Source: an uncultured Sphingomonadales bacterium (lineage in GTDB: Bacteria; Pseudomonadota; Alphaproteobacteria; Sphingomonadales; Sphingomonadaceae). Taken from it: DNA of 6,564 nucleotides. Within the stretch, counting starts at the first letter, position 1. Each line of letters opens with the position of its first letter. Below, piece by piece: positions 5,214-6,564 of the stretch. A program made the translations under genes and the position numbers. Below the pieces are notes generated by a model. It did no database searches. It had not been told where the DNA came from and worked only from the letters and a program-made list of their open reading frames with translations. The stretch is from positions 1 through 6,564 of the forward strand of contig CAITOD010000162.1 of assembly GCA_903893935.1 (NCBI GenBank), read 5' to 3'.

Positions 5214-6433
5214 GCACCACCCTCGCCCACAGGGGGCTACCTCCTGGCGTGACGCGCTTCGAGATGTTGCGGCTGTTCGAGCAAGTGGCGCGACCTGGCT
5301 TCGGTTTGTCCTCTTCAGCGGTGGCACTGGTCCGGCACTATGTGCTGAAGACGATGGACAGCGACTACCTGAGCGGCCGCATCTGCGCGGTCTGGACCCA
5401 GGCTTGTCGCTTTGCCGAGGCCTTGGGTTTGACCCCACGCTCCATCAATTCGGCTGAGCGCGAATTGGAGCAGGCGGGCTTCATCGTCCGCAATGCAGGG
5501 ATCAATGGCGAGCGCGCGGGCGACCGCCAAGATGGCGCGATCGTCTGGGCCGCCGGGATCAACCTTGCGCCACTTGTCGACCGGTTCGCCGAGATGCAGG
5601 CCAAGGCAGAAGCTCTGGATATTCAAGCTCGAGCCATGCAGCAATGCCGTGCAGAAATCCGCCAGTTGGGGCAGCGCATCCGCGAAGCGGGCGACGATGA
5701 TCTGCGCGAAAGGGCGGAGACGGTCCTCCCAGATGGTCGGACTGCGCGGATCAACAGTGTCGACCGCCTGATCGCCATTCGCGAGGCCTTGTCTGCCATG
5801 CTCGCCGCCATCGAATCCGTGCCCGACCCTGAGCCCCGTGCACTGAAAACTTCCGACGCGCCGGAAGAAAACTGCGCACCCAATATACAGAACAAAAAAC
5901 CATCACGAAAACGTAACGCGCCCGAGCGCGATGCGCTGGAACGGATCAGACCGGCGACCGCGCTCAGCGTGGCGACGGACGGGTATCGCAGCGAGGTCGA
6001 GGCTCTGGGCGGCCCGACCTGGCCCAACCTCGTCGAGGCATCCTGGCGAAGTTGTGGGCGACTTGGCATTGCGCAGGGTACTTGGGCCCGGGCTTGCCAG
6101 CAGTTCGGGCGGGAGCGGGCTGCGCTCAGTGTGCTGCTCATCGACCGGAACTTCGAATTGCCGACCGGCCATCGCTATCGCGTTCTGTCACCTGGCCGGT
6201 GTTTGGCAGGGATGACGCGGCGGGCGAAGGCAGCGAGCATCAATCTTGCCGGGCTGTTTCGGGCCACCGAGCGGGAGGCTCAGCAGGCGACACGGAGTGT
6301 CGAAGTCCCTCCGGAAACTTCGCTGCCGCCAGAGTTGCCCCTCGGACCAATGACAGATCTCACGGCAAGGCTGATGGCGTCTTTTGAAAAGCGCGTGATC
6401 GTCGAAGAGCCCCACGGGGGCACGGACGGGTAA
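5210..6433 (+). CDS. repC: Plasmid replication initiator RepC
   Basis: 407 residues, within the usual RepC range (about 400-440). The start at 5210 has a near-ideal ribosome binding site, GGAGAGGTGAT (5199-5209). The N-terminal replication-protein-C domain (about 15-125) contains a winged-helix DNA-binding region: RICAVWTQACRFAEALGLT (58-75), then RSINSAERELEQAGFIVRN (77-95) and DGAIVWAAGINLAPLVDRF (108-126). A charged, probably coiled segment (about 127-200) follows, then a basic linker (KKPSRKRN, 229-236) and the conserved C-terminal domain from about 268 (GGPTWPNLVEASWRSCGRLG) to 350. RepC binds and opens an origin that, in repABC plasmids, lies inside its own gene; here the linker is encoded by an AT-rich patch at 5881-5917. 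A predicted antisense RNA lies upstream, and parA follows 82 bp downstream. Gene order repC-parA differs from repABC. I assign the family from remembered sequence similarity, with high but not complete certainty. Confidence 0.85.
   Translation: MSTTLAHRGLPPGVTRFEMLRLFEQVARPGFGLSSSAVALVRHYVLKTMDSDYLSGRICAVWTQACRFAEALGLTPRSINSAERELEQAGFIVRNAGINGERAGDRQDGAIVWAAGINLAPLVDRFAEMQAKAEALDIQARAMQQCRAEIRQLGQRIREAGDDDLRERAETVLPDGRTARINSVDRLIAIREALSAMLAAIESVPDPEPRALKTSDAPEENCAPNIQNKKPSRKRNAPERDALERIRPATALSVATDGYRSEVEALGGPTWPNLVEASWRSCGRLGIAQGTWARACQQFGRERAALSVLLIDRNFELPTGHRYRVLSPGRCLAGMTRRAKAASINLAGLFRATEREAQQATRSVEVPPETSLPPELPLGPMTDLTARLMASFEKRVIVEEPHGGTDG
5881..5917. other. AT-rich patch inside repC, candidate origin (DNA-unwinding) region
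   Basis: This stretch (beginning CAATATACAGAACAAAAAACC) is about two-thirds A+T inside a clearly GC-rich gene. It encodes the variable linker between the RepC domains. In repABC replicons the origin maps to an AT-rich region in the middle of repC, so position and composition fit. I see no clear DnaA box or iteron array beside it. Confidence 0.4.
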
Positions 6434-6448
6434 GCCGGTCTCCGGCTT
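6432..6448 (+). terminator. Hairpin overlapping the repC stop codon (weak terminator or attenuator)
   Basis: AAGCCGG (6432-6438), loop TCT and CCGGCTT (6442-6448) form a perfect 7-bp stem starting in the repC TAA. No T tract follows, so full intrinsic termination is doubtful; a role in mRNA stability or partial attenuation between repC and parA is possible. Confidence 0.5.
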
Positions 6449-6449
6449 C

Positions 6450-6505
6450 ACTCATCCACAATCGTACAATCGCACATTCCCACTCGTCCACATGTGAACA
6501 TGTGA
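6450..6505. repeat. Seven tandem 8-bp units beginning with AC between repC and parA
   Basis: The intergenic region can be read as seven consecutive octamers: ACTCATCC, ACAATCGT, ACAATCGC, ACATTCCC, ACTCGTCC, ACATGTGA, ACATGTGA. Units 2/3 and 1/5 differ by one base and 6/7 are identical. The last units also form the near-palindrome CACATGT-GA-ACATGTG (6489-6504). The array stops just before the parA ribosome binding site, a place where ParA/ParB-type operators or centromere sites occur. Confidence 0.55.
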
Positions 6506-6515
6506 AGGATCAAGC

Positions 6516-6564
6516 ATGACCACGATCGCCATTGTGAGCCAGAAAGGCGGCTCTGGAAAAACCA
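6516..6564 (+). CDS. parA: ParA-family partition ATPase, N-terminal fragment
   Basis: The ATG at 6516 has AGGA (6506-6509) 6 nt upstream. The 16 complete codons read MTTIAIVSQKGGSGKT, which contains the deviant Walker A motif KGGSGKT (residues 10-16) with the signature lysine K10 of ParA/MinD ATPases. The gene runs off the window end, so length and the presence of an N-terminal HTH domain can be judged only in part: the Walker motif starts at residue 10, so this is a short ParA (type Ib-like or ICE-type) without the N-terminal DNA-binding domain of RepA in repABC. It presumably segregates the element with a ParB-like partner encoded downstream. The 8-bp repeat array in front may be its operator. 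Confidence 0.88.
   Translation, partial: MTTIAIVSQKGGSGKT

Larger units (their letters stand above)
4853..6564 (+). mobile_element. Putative integrated plasmid or ICE-like element: replication/partition module (far end outside window)
   Basis: From the broken tRNA onward the content changes from catabolic genes to a plasmid-type replication initiator, its putative antisense RNA and a ParA ATPase. Codon third positions in this part are visibly less G/C-biased than in the catabolic genes. The junction at 4852/4853 in a tRNA gene is a common attachment site. No integrase, relaxase or second att copy is in the window, so the class of element (integrated plasmid, ICE, or a whole plasmid carrying a tRNA remnant) remains open. 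Confidence 0.45.

Noticed and set aside
1..6564. CRISPR array, riboswitch or insertion sequence.
   Set aside because: No regularly spaced repeats of CRISPR size, no recognisable riboswitch core and no transposase reading frame were seen.

Overview
The window is high-GC DNA with strong third-position G/C preference. Its gene families (a maleylacetoacetate/maleylpyruvate isomerase, a benzoate-type ring-hydroxylating dioxygenase, a RepC-type plasmid initiator) point to an alphaproteobacterium, most likely a sphingomonad such as Novosphingobium or Sphingobium. The taxonomic call is inferred from gene content and style, not from a marker gene.

Left part (1-4660), aromatic catabolism. The window opens in the last 78 codons of a zeta-class glutathione-dependent isomerase (maiA/nagL type). 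Converging on it is a ketopantoate-reductase-family NAD(P)H dehydrogenase on the minus strand (252-1169). A 108-bp divergent promoter region carrying a perfect inverted repeat separates this from a plus-strand operon of three genes joined by two ATGA overlaps. These are a benzoylformate decarboxylase with its catalytic residues preserved (1278-2834) and the alpha (2831-4168) and beta (4165-4659) subunits of a benzoate/anthranilate/salicylate-type Rieske dioxygenase. No ferredoxin or reductase for the dioxygenase lies in the window. Together the genes suggest a route in which a 2-hydroxyacid or 2-oxoacid with an aromatic ring is oxidised and decarboxylated to an aldehyde, with ring hydroxylation and possibly a gentisate- or homogentisate-type ring-cleavage branch ending at the isomerase. 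The substrate is not known.

Middle (4660-4852), terminator and broken tRNA. The operon ends in a GC-rich intrinsic terminator running into a T tract. An 11-bp perfect inverted repeat and a TATAAT box follow, and then the first 43 nt of a tRNA-Val(TAC) gene. The tRNA stops at the end of the anticodon arm: the T arm and the 3' acceptor strand are absent from the rest of the window. This looks like a recombination or integration junction.

Right part (4853-6564), plasmid-type replication module. It has a leader region with an open frame of 100 codons overlapping repC by ATGA, a textbook minus-strand intrinsic terminator that probably ends a small counter-transcribed RNA, a RepC-family replication initiator (5210-6433) with an AT-rich patch that may be the origin, a 56-bp run of seven 8-bp units beginning with AC, and the first 16 codons of a ParA ATPase. 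The order repC-parA is the reverse of the classical repA-repB-repC cassette, but the putative antisense RNA upstream of repC is as in that cassette. The simplest reading is a replicating mobile element (integrated plasmid or ICE-like island) abutting a host tRNA gene downstream of a catabolic operon.
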